33,261 nucleotides of DNA from Piscirickettsia litoralis (GTDB lineage: Bacteria; Pseudomonadota; Gammaproteobacteria; Piscirickettsiales; Piscirickettsiaceae). Position 1 is the first letter of the stretch. Each line of letters begins with the position of its first letter. Position numbers and translations under genes: made by a program. The stretch is from assembly GCF_001720395.1 (NCBI RefSeq), contig NZ_MDTU01000001.1, forward strand, positions 1,158,049 to 1,191,309. The letters are read 5' to 3'. Under the pieces are notes generated by a model that saw only the letters and a program-made list of their open reading frames with translations, was not told the DNA's origin and made no database searches. Positions 18,955-29,137 of the stretch are shown here, in pieces.

Positions 18955-19639
18955 CTATAACTGCCAACAAATAGGTTCTTTACCTTGCATTGCTAATAGT
19001 TGATTCGTTTTTGAGAAGTGCCGACAGCCTAGAAAACCACGGTGAGCCGATAAAGGCGATGGGTGCGGAGCGCTTAAAATATGGTGTTTATTTGCATCAA
19101 TCAACCTTGCTTTTGACTTGGCCACACTGCCCCAACACAAAAAAAGCAATCCCTTCTTTTAACTGGCTTAAATATGAAATTGCAGCATCGGTTAACTCTT
19201 CCCAACCCTGACCTCGATGAGAGTAAGCTTCACTATGGCGTACTGTTAACACGCTATTTAATAATAATACGCCTTGCTTGGCCCAACCTTCTAAGTAGCC
19301 GTGGCCGGGGTGTTGAAAAGCGACATCGCTATTCAGCTCTTTATACATATTGTTTAACGAAGGGGGGACTCGCACCTCAGGCATGACTGAGAACGACAAA
19401 CCATGAGCCTGACCCGGACCATGATAAGGATCTTGACCTAAGATAACGACTTTCACCTGATCAAAAGGCGTTAAATTAAATGCTGAAAAAATATGTGAAC
19501 CTTTCGGGTAAACCGTTTTACCCAACTGCTTTTCGTTTTGCAGAAATTCTTTAAGCTTATGCATGTAAGGCTGCTTAAATTCATTAGCAAGAACTTTTTT
19601 CCACGATGCTTCTAGTTTTGGTGATAATGCTGTGCTCAC
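18955..19639 (-). CDS. ung: Uracil-DNA glycosylase, one frameshift
   Basis: Ung removes uracil from DNA, starting base-excision repair. The water-activating motif [18 protein letters not shown] (Asp70) and the DNA-binding [18 protein letters not shown] are both present, but in different frames. The break is in A7 19139-19145: with one base fewer the text reads [20 protein letters not shown] as in family members, whereas as written it ends in [13 protein letters not shown]. Corrected length is 227 aa, normal for Ung (E. coli 229). The GTG start follows AAGGGGG. It lies 49 bases downstream of motY on the same strand. A run-length error is more likely than loss of the gene. Confidence 0.92.
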
Positions 19640-19688
19640 AATGGCCCCCTTATTAAGGCTATTATTGTAAGCAAAATATTTGAAAAAA

Positions 19689-20570
19689 TTAAGGGTCTTC
19701 TAGATAAATATCGATAGTCGCGCGCCGGTTCAATGCACGTCCACTGCGTGTTGAGTTATTAGCAACCGCCTGGCCAACGCCATAGGCACGTACAACCAAC
19801 TTTTTAGTATCAAATTTCATATCTTCGACGATAAACTTACGTAACGCCTTTGCTCTGTCTATAGATAGGTATTTGTTATATAAGTAATTACCTGCATAAT
19901 CAGCATAACCTTTAATCACAATACGACGAATCTTTGGCTTCATGACTTTAAAATACTCTTTAATACGCTCTAACTTATAACGCTGATCTTTCAAGATACG
20001 TCGATCATTTACGCCAAAATAAATCACCGTGTGCTCGATATCAACAAAAGTAAAAGGCAGAATTTTCTTGCCACAAGTTAAATATTTTGTATACGCCTTG
20101 CTAAAATTAACCGGTGAAATCTTCACCGTCACCTTTTGACCATTCCCTAACCAGGACGCATAAGAGAATATTGGCGCATAACCTTGCGCGAGACTATTTA
20201 ACATCCTTCTTGCCGTCATCGTGCCAAAACGAAAAGGCTCATAACCTTGGGACATTTTTGTCTGGTCATTCAAGAGTAAAGGCTCAGGGGCACGCCAGCC
20301 TGGTGAGCCTGTCGTTAAAGTCACTGGTTCTTTTCGTGAGGGACCAATCTGTGTGTCCAACACAAAAGATTGCAAACGGCCGGTGCGCATCTCGAACACG
20401 GCTTGGCCATAATTTGGAATATCATGCGTTAAGCGGCAAAAGCCAAGCTCCTCACTAAACTCCCATTTTACGCTATCCAGTGGCGCTTGATAGTTGACTG
20501 GAGCAAGTCCATGCACCTGCGCAGCAATCAGTAAAGATAAAAGTATTGAAACCAGCCCACTGTATCGCAT
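19689..20570 (-). CDS. motY: MotY-like sodium-type flagellar motor protein
   Basis: MotY forms the periplasmic T ring that anchors sodium-driven (PomAB/MotAB) stators in Vibrio and relatives. The 293-residue product starts at the ATG behind a perfect AGGAGG, with a signal peptide ending ..AAQVHG. Then comes the MotY N-terminal domain (VNYQAPLDSVKWEFSEE, CRLTHDIPNYGQAVFE) and a C-terminal OmpA-like peptidoglycan-binding domain (VIKGYADYAGNYLYNKYLS, RAKALRKFI, GRALNRRATIDIYLEDP). The neighbours are ybgI and ung, not flagellar genes. A flagellar role is inferred from the family; a general OmpA-type wall anchor is the alternative. Confidence 0.82.
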   Translation of the reverse strand: MRYSGLVSILLSLLIAAQVHGLAPVNYQAPLDSVKWEFSEELGFCRLTHDIPNYGQAVFEMRTGRLQSFVLDTQIGPSRKEPVTLTTGSPGWRAPEPLLLNDQTKMSQGYEPFRFGTMTARRMLNSLAQGYAPIFSYASWLGNGQKVTVKISPVNFSKAYTKYLTCGKKILPFTFVDIEHTVIYFGVNDRRILKDQRYKLERIKEYFKVMKPKIRRIVIKGYADYAGNYLYNKYLSIDRAKALRKFIVEDMKFDTKKLVVRAYGVGQAVANNSTRSGRALNRRATIDIYLEDP

Positions 20571-20641
20571 TACACCTCCTTGCCCTAACCTAACGATAAA
20601 GAGCAAGAACGGTGCCAAAACGAGTCAACTAAATCAAAATA

Positions 20642-21399
20642 TTAAGCAGGACTGTCTATATCAATGTATACATGCTCGATACCATAATGATCTTGCACGT
20701 GCTTTCCTACGGCCTGCACACCATAGCGTTCTGTTGCATGATGACCTGCTGCAAAAAAGTGCACGCCAAGCTCACGCGCTAAATGTACCACCGGCTCCGA
20801 GATCTCCCCAGTAACATAGGCATCAGCCTTAACCTTTGCGGCCGCTTCGATAAAGCTTTCTGCGGCACCCGTACACCAGGCTACTGTTTTAATTGGGTGA
20901 TTTCCGGCTTCTACAACAATCGGCTCTCGTAATAAATGTTGGTGCAATAAACCAGAAAACTCTTCGATCTGCATCGGTTTTTTTAAATGGCCGACATTAC
21001 CAATCGCAGGCTTTACATCCACAGGAAGCGTATCGGTAATTTCTAGCCCTAAACGCTCAGCAAGCATAGCATTATTACCATATTTTTCATGGCCATCTAA
21101 AGGCAGATGATAAGCAATTAAGCTAATATCATGCTCTAGCAACTTCTTTAGACGCTGATATTTAATACCTGTCACACAAGGTGATTCTGACTTCCAGAAA
21201 AAACCATGATGAACTAATACTGCATCCGCTTGTTTATTCACCGCTTCATCAATCAAAGCTTGAGTCGCTGTCACTCCTGTCACCAGGCGCTTCACTTCTT
21301 TTTACCTTCAACTTGCAAGCCATTTGGGGCGTAATCTTTAAACAACTTCGCCTCTAATAATTCATCTAAATGCTCAACTAACTCAAATAACGCAACCAT
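20642..21399 (-). CDS. ybgI: Nif3/YbgI dinuclear-metal protein, one frameshift
   Basis: Nif3-like proteins form hexameric rings with two-metal centres. The family is now often linked to GTP cyclohydrolase-like chemistry (YbgI), but its role is uncertain. The N-terminal part (MVALFELVEHLDELLEAKLF, DYAPNGLQVEG) and the main part (RLVTGVTATQALIDEAVNK, ADAVLVHHGFFW, HLPLDGHEKYGNNAMLAERL, FFAAGHHATERYGVQAVG) are joined by one base missing in T5 21299-21303, which would give GLQVEGKKEVKRLVTG. Metal-binding His pairs VHHG and AGHHATE are intact. Corrected length is about 252 aa against 247 in E. coli. It begins one base after the murA stop, so it probably shares the murA transcript. Confidence 0.9.
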
Positions 21400-21400
21400 C

Positions 21401-22670
<1,270 letters not shown>

Positions 22671-22685
22671 GATGCCTCCTCAACA

Positions 22686-22711
22686 AATAAAGGGGGCAAG
22701 CCCCCTTTATT
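22686..22711 (-). terminator. Strong hairpin between ibaG and murA
   Basis: AATAAAGGGGGC and GCCCCCTTTATT pair perfectly over 12 bp with only two bases between the arms, just before the murA ribosome-binding site. The right-hand arm is A/T-rich rather than followed by a clean T run. It may end the mla-ibaG transcript or tune readthrough into murA. Confidence 0.65.
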
Positions 22712-22731
22712 TTCTTGCCTAATTTTTATAC

Positions 22732-22983
22732 TTAATATTCGTCAGATTCTTCGCCCCACTCCTTTGGAGTGTAGGTCTTAATGTTTACTGCGTGCAACTC
22801 ACCCGAGGTAATTTCATCCATTAATGCGGCATAGACAAGCTGTTGTCTTTTCAGCTTTGAAAGCCCCGAAAAGCAGTCTCCTACTACAACGACTTGAAAG
22901 TGACGGCCATCACCTTCAACAAAAACTCGAACATTATCGAGTCGAGCCATGACAAGCTGTTCGATTTCTTCAGCTGTTTTCAT
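22732..22983 (-). CDS. ibaG: BolA-like protein IbaG
   Basis: IbaG is a small BolA-family protein that pairs with monothiol glutaredoxins in Fe-S handling and acid response. The 83-residue product is BolA-like throughout: DNVRVFVEGDGRHFQVVVVG, then the LKRQQLVYAAL helix, and a C-terminal ELHAVNIKTYTPKEWGEE block. The Cys of VVVVGDCFSG and His of GELHAV are likely cluster ligands. It sits between mlaB and murA exactly as in E. coli. ATG start. Intact. Confidence 0.93.
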   Translation of the reverse strand: MKTAEEIEQLVMARLDNVRVFVEGDGRHFQVVVVGDCFSGLSKLKRQQLVYAALMDEITSGELHAVNIKTYTPKEWGEESDEY

Positions 22984-23039
22984 TATTCCACCCCAAGTAA
23001 AAACTAAAACGTGCTTAATTTAATAAGCTAATTTAATAT

Positions 23040-23369
23040 TTATAATTCTAAAATCGAGCTGACTCGATTCACTTCAGCCAAAGCCAATAACCTGTTCGGC
23101 GGTTTAGTATAAGCAATCACTAAATCATGAGTCTTTGCCCATTTTTTCCAAGCGACTAACAGCCCCAAACCCGCAGAATCTAGCTCGGTAACTTTAGATA
23201 AGTCAACACAAAAAGAATGCTCAACTTTCTCAAATAACCGTAAGCTCTGCTGCCAAAGTGTGTTCACTGTTTCAAAAGCAATGCTACCGGCCAATTCAAA
23301 GCCTTCTGCGGTTTGAGTTAATCGGCTTGCTTTTTTGTCAGCAGCCTGTTGATTTGAAGCCATAACCAT
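23040..23369 (-). CDS. mlaB: MlaB STAS-domain subunit
   Basis: MlaB is the cytoplasmic STAS subunit of the MlaFEDB lipid transporter and stabilises the MlaF ATPase. The 109-residue product has the STAS core FCVDLSKVTELDSAGLGLLV, with the D-S-A-G motif, and ends RLLALAEVNRVSSILEL. The first ATG lies three bases after the mlaC stop; a second ATG two codons in is equally possible. Last gene of the mlaFEDCB run. Confidence 0.9.
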   Translation of the reverse strand: MVMASNQQAADKKASRLTQTAEGFELAGSIAFETVNTLWQQSLRLFEKVEHSFCVDLSKVTELDSAGLGLLVAWKKWAKTHDLVIAYTKPPNRLLALAEVNRVSSILEL

Positions 23370-23372
23370 AAC

Positions 23373-24032
23373 TTAAGATGTACTCACTGGCTTTTTCAAC
23401 GCCTTAATCAAATCATCAACGCCATTTTGTTTAACGAACGGTCTAAACTGACTGCTGAAACTTTGCACGACACTGACGCCACTGGCAATCACATCAAACA
23501 CTTTCCAGCCGGTTGGTGTTTTTACCATAGAGAACGTCACCTCTAAAGGCTGTCCCTCACCAAAGATCATCGTTTTAATGTTCACGGTCTCCTTACCATC
23601 GCGCTGATTCACATTGGCCGCAAGTCCACCACGCAGCGGGAAAACCTTAATACGCTGGTTATTGTAGTTTTTCAAAATAGCAGAATACGTCGTAATTAAG
23701 CGCGCCTTAAACGCATCGAGTAACTCTTGCTGTTTATTAACCGAAATCCCTCGCCACTCTGGCCCAAGAACTTGCTTCAGCATAAAACGTAAATCCGCCT
23801 TCGGCAGCAGGCTTGCGTTCACAATACTCTCTAATGATTCACCCGCTAATGCTTGGCTTTTCTTCAAATGGCTCAGTTGAACATTTAATTCATTCACGGT
23901 AGCTTGAATGACTGCTCGTGGACCCATCTGCGCTGTCGCCTGATCGGATTGAGTTTTTGCTGCAAACCCAGTATTTACTAAAAATGCGAAAGTACAGAAT
24001 ACAACCGCCCATGCTGCTTTTATAGATCGCAT
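23373..24032 (-). CDS. mlaC: MlaC periplasmic phospholipid carrier
   Basis: MlaC ferries phospholipids between the outer-membrane MlaA-porin complex and the inner-membrane MlaFEDB complex. The 219-residue product has a signal peptide ending ..NTGFAA and the Tol-Tol-Ttg2 family blocks ADLRFMLKQVLGPEWRGIS, AFKARLITTYSAILKNYNNQ and VKTPTGWKVFDVIASGVSV. It starts 11 bases after the mlaD stop. Typical length (E. coli 211). Intact. Confidence 0.94.
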   Translation of the reverse strand: MRSIKAAWAVVFCTFAFLVNTGFAAKTQSDQATAQMGPRAVIQATVNELNVQLSHLKKSQALAGESLESIVNASLLPKADLRFMLKQVLGPEWRGISVNKQQELLDAFKARLITTYSAILKNYNNQRIKVFPLRGGLAANVNQRDGKETVNIKTMIFGEGQPLEVTFSMVKTPTGWKVFDVIASGVSVVQSFSSQFRPFVKQNGVDDLIKALKKPVSTS

Positions 24033-24042
24033 AGATCACCCC

Positions 24043-24510
24043 TTACCTCGTTATTTTTTTGACCTTGCCACCGACAAAATTAGAAATCAAAGAATCTAAC
24101 CCGACAGGTGGATAGGTCGTGGTAATCTTACCACCATTCGCTAAATAGTGCTCACTGTAGCCTGGACTGATCATCACATAGTTATCACCCAAAATACCTG
24201 CACTACGCACACTTGCTGAACTATCATCAGGAATATTTTTAATATTGCCTTGAATCTGAAAAGTTACTTTTGCCTGATAAGTCACAGGATCTAGCTTAAT
24301 TCCTGCTACTTTACCGACTAAAACGCCCGCGATTCTCACCGGTGCACCTTTTTTCAAGTCACCCACCGTTGAAAACGTTGCATTGACATCATAATTTTTC
24401 TGACCAAAGTCTGCGAATTGAATGCCACTGATTTGCAACACTAAAATAAATAAACCTGCGATTCCCAATAGGACAAAAAGCCCAACCCATGTTTCTAACC
24501 ACTTGTTCAT
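24043..24510 (-). CDS. mlaD: MlaD MCE-domain subunit
   Basis: MlaD anchors a hexameric MCE ring to the inner membrane, forming the periplasmic mouth of the Mla transporter. The 155-residue product has one N-terminal helix (WVGLFVLLGIAGLFILVLQI) and an MCE domain (VNATFSTVGDLKKGAPVRIA, GVLVGKVAGIKLDP, SASVRSAGILGDNYVMISPG). Its ATG overlaps the mlaE TGA. It is shorter than E. coli MlaD (183 aa), lacking most of the C-terminal tail. Intact. Confidence 0.94.
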   Translation of the reverse strand: MNKWLETWVGLFVLLGIAGLFILVLQISGIQFADFGQKNYDVNATFSTVGDLKKGAPVRIAGVLVGKVAGIKLDPVTYQAKVTFQIQGNIKNIPDDSSASVRSAGILGDNYVMISPGYSEHYLANGGKITTTYPPVGLDSLISNFVGGKVKKITR

Positions 24511-25275
24511 GAGCCGCCCCCAAACATAATTGCTGTTAAGATAAAATCCACTGCCAATACGGCAAGTGATGAATAAATTACGGTTCTTGTTGTCGCCCGT
24601 GCCACACCTTCTGCTGTCGGCGGTGCAACATAACCCTGATAGACGGCCACCCAGGTAACCACTAAACCAAAAGCCATGCTTTTAATGACACCGTTTAAGA
24701 TATCAGCTTGCCAGGAAACAGACGCTTGCATATTGCCCCAGAACGATGAGCCATTCACGCCCAGCCAGTCAACACCGACCCAGTAGCCACCATAAATAGC
24801 AACAACATTCAAAAATAATCGCCAAAATGGGTAAGGATATTTGACCCCCCCAAAAACGCGCGGCAATCACATAACGTAAAGGGTCAACCCCCATCATCTC
24901 TAGGCTCGAAAGTTGCTCTGTTGTTTTCATCAAACCAATTTCAGAAGCGATCGAGCTACCGGCACGCCCAGCAAAAAGCAAAGCAGACACGACAGGCCCC
25001 AACTCACGCACAATACTCAAAGCAATTAATTGGCCAAGTGCCTCACTCGCACCAAAACGCGATAACGTATAATAACCTTGTAAAGATAACACCATACCGA
25101 CAAATGCCGCAGAGACGACAATAATCGATAAGGACAAAAAGCCGGAGTTATAAATCTGTTTAACCACAAGGCCAGGGCGTACTGAACCAAAAATGACGCG
25201 TAGTAAAAACAACGTCGCCGCCCCAAGGCTTTGACAACGGACAATCCCCCAACGGCCTAAGCGTTGTATAACCAA
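24507..25275 (-). CDS. mlaE: MlaE permease subunit, one frameshift
   Basis: MlaE is the membrane permease of the Mla phospholipid ABC transporter. Blocks VSAAFVGMVLSLQGYYTLSR, GPVVSALLFAGRAGSSIASE and MKTTEQLSSLEMMGVDPLRY are followed, in another frame, by NVVAIYGGYWVGVDWLGVN and the remaining helices. One base too many in A5 24811-24815 explains the break: removing it reads LPILAIILNVVAIYGG. Corrected length is 255 aa (E. coli 260). A TTG start behind GGAGG is chosen. It begins right at the mlaF stop, and its own stop overlaps the mlaD start. Probably a run error, since both halves are well conserved. Confidence 0.93.
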
Positions 25276-25277
25276 GC

Positions 25278-26078
25278 TTAGCCTCCTATTAAATCTTGTT
25301 CATATGGCACTGCAGGGTAGTGAAACGCCACCGGCCCATCCGCAACACCTTGCAAAAACTGTTGCACCAAAGGTGAGTCACTTCGTTGCAATACATCTGG
25401 AGAACCATAACCGATGACTTGACCGTTCGCAATAATATAAATTTCATCGGCAATCGCCAATACATCATCCACATCATGAGAAACCAAAATACTCGTCAGG
25501 CCCAAGGCATCATTCAGCTCACGAATTAACTTAACGATAACACCTTTAGCAACCGGGTCCAAACCAGTAAAAGGCTCATCATAAAGCACTAATTGAGGGT
25601 CAAAAGCAATCGCCCGTGCCAGCGCAACACGACGGGCCATCCCACCTGAGAGCTCGGTCGGCATCAAATCACGTGCCCCACGTAAGCCTACCGCTTCAAG
25701 CTTCATGAGCGCAATCTCATAAAGCACCTCTTCTGCTAAATCGGTATGCTCTCTTAATGGAAAAACAACATTTTCATAAACAGAAATATCGGTGAATAAA
25801 CCGCCTTGCTGAAATAGCATGCCAATATCACGACGCAATGCATAAAGCTCTTTACGTTTTAATGTCGCAATATCTCGGCCAAAGAGCTTAACGCTCCCCT
25901 GATTGGGCTGGATTTGCCCGCCAATTAAGCGCAATAGCGTCGTTTTCCCCGTACCACTTGGCCCCATCACCGCAATCACTTTCCCCTTGGGGAATTTTAG
26001 TGATGCGCCGCGAAATATTTGTCGATGACCCACTTGGTAATGCACATCATTGACTTCGACTAGGCACTCATCTGCCAT
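25278..26078 (-). CDS. mlaF: MlaF ATP-binding subunit
   Basis: MlaF is the ATPase of the MlaFEDB transporter that maintains outer-membrane lipid asymmetry. The 266-residue product shows Walker A GPSGTGKT (about 39-46), the Q-loop MLFQQGGLF, signature LSGGMARRVALARAIA, Walker B LVLYDEPFTGLDP and the switch His in LVSHDVDD. ATG start. It heads the minus-strand mlaFEDCB run and is divergent from kdsD, as in E. coli. About 105 bases separate the two starts and must hold both promoters. Intact. Confidence 0.96.
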   Translation of the reverse strand: MADECLVEVNDVHYQVGHRQIFRGASLKFPKGKVIAVMGPSGTGKTTLLRLIGGQIQPNQGSVKLFGRDIATLKRKELYALRRDIGMLFQQGGLFTDISVYENVVFPLREHTDLAEEVLYEIALMKLEAVGLRGARDLMPTELSGGMARRVALARAIAFDPQLVLYDEPFTGLDPVAKGVIVKLIRELNDALGLTSILVSHDVDDVLAIADEIYIIANGQVIGYGSPDVLQRSDSPLVQQFLQGVADGPVAFHYPAVPYEQDLIGG

Positions 26079-26183
26079 CTTGCAGGCCCTTCATCTTTGT
26101 TTTAAAGTTCCCATTTTATGATTTTACAAAATAGATTAGAATACCTACAACTAAAAAAAGTCGCGACGGGCCACTAGGTAATT

Positions 26184-27167
26184 ATGATGCAGCAGTACTC
26201 AGATCAAGAACTTTGTCAACTAGGTCAAGAGGTTATTACCACTGAAATTCGCAGTTTACAGCCTTTAATCAATCGCATCGATCATAATTTTATTCAAGCA
26301 ATAAAGATTCTGTTAAGCTGTAAGGGCCGCATTGTGGTCACAGGCATGGGTAAATCCGGTCATATTGGTAATAAAATCGCCGCCACAATGGCAAGCACAG
26401 GCAGCCCCGCTTTTTTTGTTCACCCCGGTGAAGCCGGTCACGGCGATTTAGGAATGATCCAGTCTGATGATGTCGTGCTCGCCATTTCTTATTCAGGCAA
26501 TAGCAGCGAGATATTAACCTTAACACCACACTTTAATCACTTAAAGGTTCCACTGATCACCATGACAGGCAGCCCAAACTCTGAGCTTGCGCGCCAATCC
26601 GTAGCTCACTTAGATATCAGTATCACTCAAGAAGCTTGCCCATTAGGCTTAGCTCCAACCTCTAGCACCACAGCGACTTTGGTCATGGGTGATGCCTTAG
26701 CAGTTACCTTGTTAAAAGCGCGTGGCTTTACTGAAAAAGACTTTGCTTTTTCTCACCCTTCAGGGCGCTTAGGTCGACGTTTATTGCTTGAAGTTACCGA
26801 CCTCATGCATACTGGAACCGAAATTCCGAAAGTAAGCTCAGGCGTCAGTCTAAGCGACGCACTCTTAGAAATATCTGACAAACGCCTCGGCATGACGACC
26901 ATCATTGACCACCAAGATAGACTATTAGGCATCTTTACCGATGGTGATTTGCGACGCACCTTACACAAAAATATCGATATTAACAGTGCACCAATTGATG
27001 ATGTTATGGGCAAAAGCCCCAAAACGGTCTGTGCAAAAATGCTGGCGATTGACTGCCTGCACCTCATGGAAGAAAGTAAAATCACCTCTTTAGTCGTCAC
27101 TGATGAAAAAAAGCAAGTGTGTGGTGTGATTCATATGCATGACCTATTACAAGCGGGGTTACTATAA
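26184..27167 (+). CDS. kdsD: Arabinose-5-phosphate isomerase
   Basis: KdsD turns ribulose-5-phosphate into arabinose-5-phosphate, the precursor of Kdo for LPS. The 327-residue product has an N-terminal SIS domain (GMGKSGHIGNKIAATMASTG, HPGEAGHGDLGM, ISYSGNSSEIL) and two C-terminal CBS domains from about residue 205 (LMHTGTEIPKVSS.. and IDDVMGKSPKTVCAKM..). The length matches E. coli KdsD (328). ATG start. It heads the LPS-export run and is followed six bases later by lptC; kdsC, which normally lies between them, is missing. Confidence 0.95.
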   Translation: MMQQYSDQELCQLGQEVITTEIRSLQPLINRIDHNFIQAIKILLSCKGRIVVTGMGKSGHIGNKIAATMASTGSPAFFVHPGEAGHGDLGMIQSDDVVLAISYSGNSSEILTLTPHFNHLKVPLITMTGSPNSELARQSVAHLDISITQEACPLGLAPTSSTTATLVMGDALAVTLLKARGFTEKDFAFSHPSGRLGRRLLLEVTDLMHTGTEIPKVSSGVSLSDALLEISDKRLGMTTIIDHQDRLLGIFTDGDLRRTLHKNIDINSAPIDDVMGKSPKTVCAKMLAIDCLHLMEESKITSLVVTDEKKQVCGVIHMHDLLQAGLL

Positions 27168-27173
27168 GCCCTT

Positions 27174-27731
27174 ATGCTTAGGCAAACATTTTTCTCCAGC
27201 CTGCTGCTTTTATTGTTCGCAGGCCTTTCAAGCTGGCTGGTCATAGAAACCAGCCGACCCAACTCTAATTCTGCGAATCAAGGGGTGACCCAAGACGCCA
27301 AAGCAAGCGATATTACTGTTGCGACCTTCACAGCAGAGGGCGCCCTACGCTATATTATTACCTCACCCACCGCCAAGCATTTTGATAACAATACCTCCAC
27401 AATAACAACACCTCACCTCACTGTCCTCGCAAAAACAGGGAGTAATTGGTCAGCTGATGCCAAACTTGCGACAGTCAAAAATAACATCATCCATTTAACC
27501 GGCAACGTCCGTCTCAACCGACCGGCCTCTAAACTCAACCAAGCGGTATTGCTAACAACTTCTTTATTAAACTTTAACATCGATAAAAATCTGGCCACCA
27601 GTTCTGAAAAGGTCACTGTTTCAGAGCCTGGCACCAGCAACTATATTCAAGGCACAGGGTTACGTGCAGACCTTAACAAAGGAACTGTTCAACTTCTAAA
27701 ACAGGTTCGTTCGCATTATGAAATCAATTAA
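27174..27731 (+). CDS. lptC: LptC bitopic LPS-transport protein
   Basis: LptC receives LPS from LptB2FG and passes it to the LptA bridge. The 185-residue product has one N-terminal helix (FFSSLLLLLFAGLSSWLVIE) and a beta-jellyroll repeat region (FTAEGALRYIITSPTAKHFD, HLTGNVRLNRP). Length as in E. coli (191). It overlaps lptA by 14 bases, and its start is six bases after kdsD, so all are probably one transcript. Intact. Confidence 0.9.
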   Translation: MLRQTFFSSLLLLLFAGLSSWLVIETSRPNSNSANQGVTQDAKASDITVATFTAEGALRYIITSPTAKHFDNNTSTITTPHLTVLAKTGSNWSADAKLATVKNNIIHLTGNVRLNRPASKLNQAVLLTTSLLNFNIDKNLATSSEKVTVSEPGTSNYIQGTGLRADLNKGTVQLLKQVRSHYEIN

Positions 27732-28270
27732 ATTTTACTCTGTTATCAGCTCATTTGCTTGCTTAGGCATTGGTGTTAGCATCAGCTTAGCTCCTTTAGC
27801 CAGCTATGCGCTGTCAACTTCGACCACAGATAGTCAGCAAGCCATAAAAGTGACGAGTAATACATTTTGGGCCAATAATATCAAGGGCATTGCTATTTAT
27901 AGCGGCAATGTCATCGCTGACCAAGGCAGTCGTCACCTCACCGGTAGCAAACTCACTTTATATCGAGATAATCAAGGCCAAGTCAAGAAAATCATCGCAA
28001 CAGGTCACCCCGCTAAATTTCGTTACAAGCCCAAAGATAAATTAATGACAGCAGAAGCAGAGACGATCACAGTTTATCCACAGACACATAAAGTTGACCT
28101 TGATGGCAAAGCAAAACTAACTCAAGCCGGTGATACTTTCTCAGCACCACAAATTTTTTCATAATACTAAAACCCAAATACTGACGACTCCAGAGTCTAA
28201 ACAAGGTCGCAGTCATATGGTCATTGAACCTAAGCAAGCAACACCTTCAACACAAAAGGCAAAACCATGA
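27718..28270 (+). CDS. lptA: LptA periplasmic LPS bridge, one frameshift
   Basis: LptA polymerises across the periplasm to carry LPS to the outer membrane. The product starts with a signal peptide ending ..SYALS; the LptA repeat fold follows ([60 protein letters not shown]). As written it stops at APQIFS. Removing one base from T6 28154-28159 gives [20 protein letters not shown] and an end at a TGA overlapping the lptB ATG (ATGA). Corrected length is 183 aa against 185 in E. coli; the overlap is strong support for the corrected frame. LptA is normally essential where LPS is made. Confidence 0.93.
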
Positions 28271-28998
28271 CAGTTGCCAGCCTAAAAGCCCATCAGATTG
28301 CTAAGCGCTATAAAGGCCGTTGGGTCGCCGAAGATATTTCTTTACACGTAAATCAAGGTGAAGTCGTTGGCCTACTCGGCCCCAATGGCGCAGGAAAAAC
28401 AACCTCGTTTTACATGATGGTTGGCCTCGTTGCTTGTGACCAAGGTGAGATCTATATTGATCAAACTGAAATCACTGATTGGCCTATTCACAAACGCGCA
28501 CAAATGGGCATTAGCTACTTACCTCAAGAAGCGTCTATTTTCAGACATCTGACTGTCAGCCAAAATATTTTGGCTATCCTAGAGTTACAAGCTGGCCTAT
28601 CCAAGCAAGAGCGCCAACAAAAGCTCGCGAGTTTACTTGATGAGCTCAACATAGATCACATCAAAAACAATCCCGGTATTAGCCTTTCTGGCGGTGAACG
28701 GCGACGTGTCGAAATTGCTCGGGCGCTGGCAACAAACCCTAAATTTATTTTACTTGATGAGCCCTTTGCAGGCGTCGATCCTATTTCTATTACTGACATT
28801 AAAGAAAGCATCTTTCACCTTAAGGATCGCAACATTGGCGTATTGATTACCGACCATAATGTTCGTGAAACCTTGGATATCTGTGAGCGGGCTTATATTG
28901 TCAATGCCGGCCATATTATCGCAACAGACACGCCCGAGAACATCCTCACTGATCCTAATGTCAGACGTTATTACCTCGGTGATGAATTTCGTCTTTAA
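28267..28998 (+). CDS. lptB: LptB LPS-export ATPase
   Basis: LptB powers extraction of LPS from the inner membrane with LptFG. The 243-residue product has Walker A GPNGAGKT (about 38-45), the Q-loop [10 protein letters not shown], signature [16 protein letters not shown], Walker [14 protein letters not shown] and switch His in [10 protein letters not shown]. Length close to E. coli (241). The ATG overlaps the corrected lptA stop. rpoN follows after a hairpin. Intact. Confidence 0.97.
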   Translation: MTVASLKAHQIAKRYKGRWVAEDISLHVNQGEVVGLLGPNGAGKTTSFYMMVGLVACDQGEIYIDQTEITDWPIHKRAQMGISYLPQEASIFRHLTVSQNILAILELQAGLSKQERQQKLASLLDELNIDHIKNNPGISLSGGERRRVEIARALATNPKFILLDEPFAGVDPISITDIKESIFHLKDRNIGVLITDHNVRETLDICERAYIVNAGHIIATDTPENILTDPNVRRYYLGDEFRL

Positions 28999-29044
28999 CA
29001 TTTCTTAGCAGCTTACTGATCTCAATAGTAAATTAAAAATACTA

Positions 29045-29079
29045 GCCAGTTTACTTACTTTCCAAGTAAGCAAGCTGGC
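29045..29079 (+). terminator. Long hairpin between lptB and rpoN
   Basis: Sixteen-base arms (GCCAGTTTACTTACTT and AAGTAAGCAAGCTGGC) pair around TCC with one G-U and one mismatch. No T run follows directly, so it is either an imperfect terminator or an mRNA-processing or stability element. Confidence 0.5.
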
Positions 29080-29137
29080 CTATTTCGTCTTACACTGAAA
29101 TTAAGGTGAATCAGACGTTCACGGATGATGTGAAGCG

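Noticed and set aside
24507-24866. Second small membrane protein in the mla operon
   Set aside because: It is the C-terminal half of MlaE after a one-base shift, not a separate gene.
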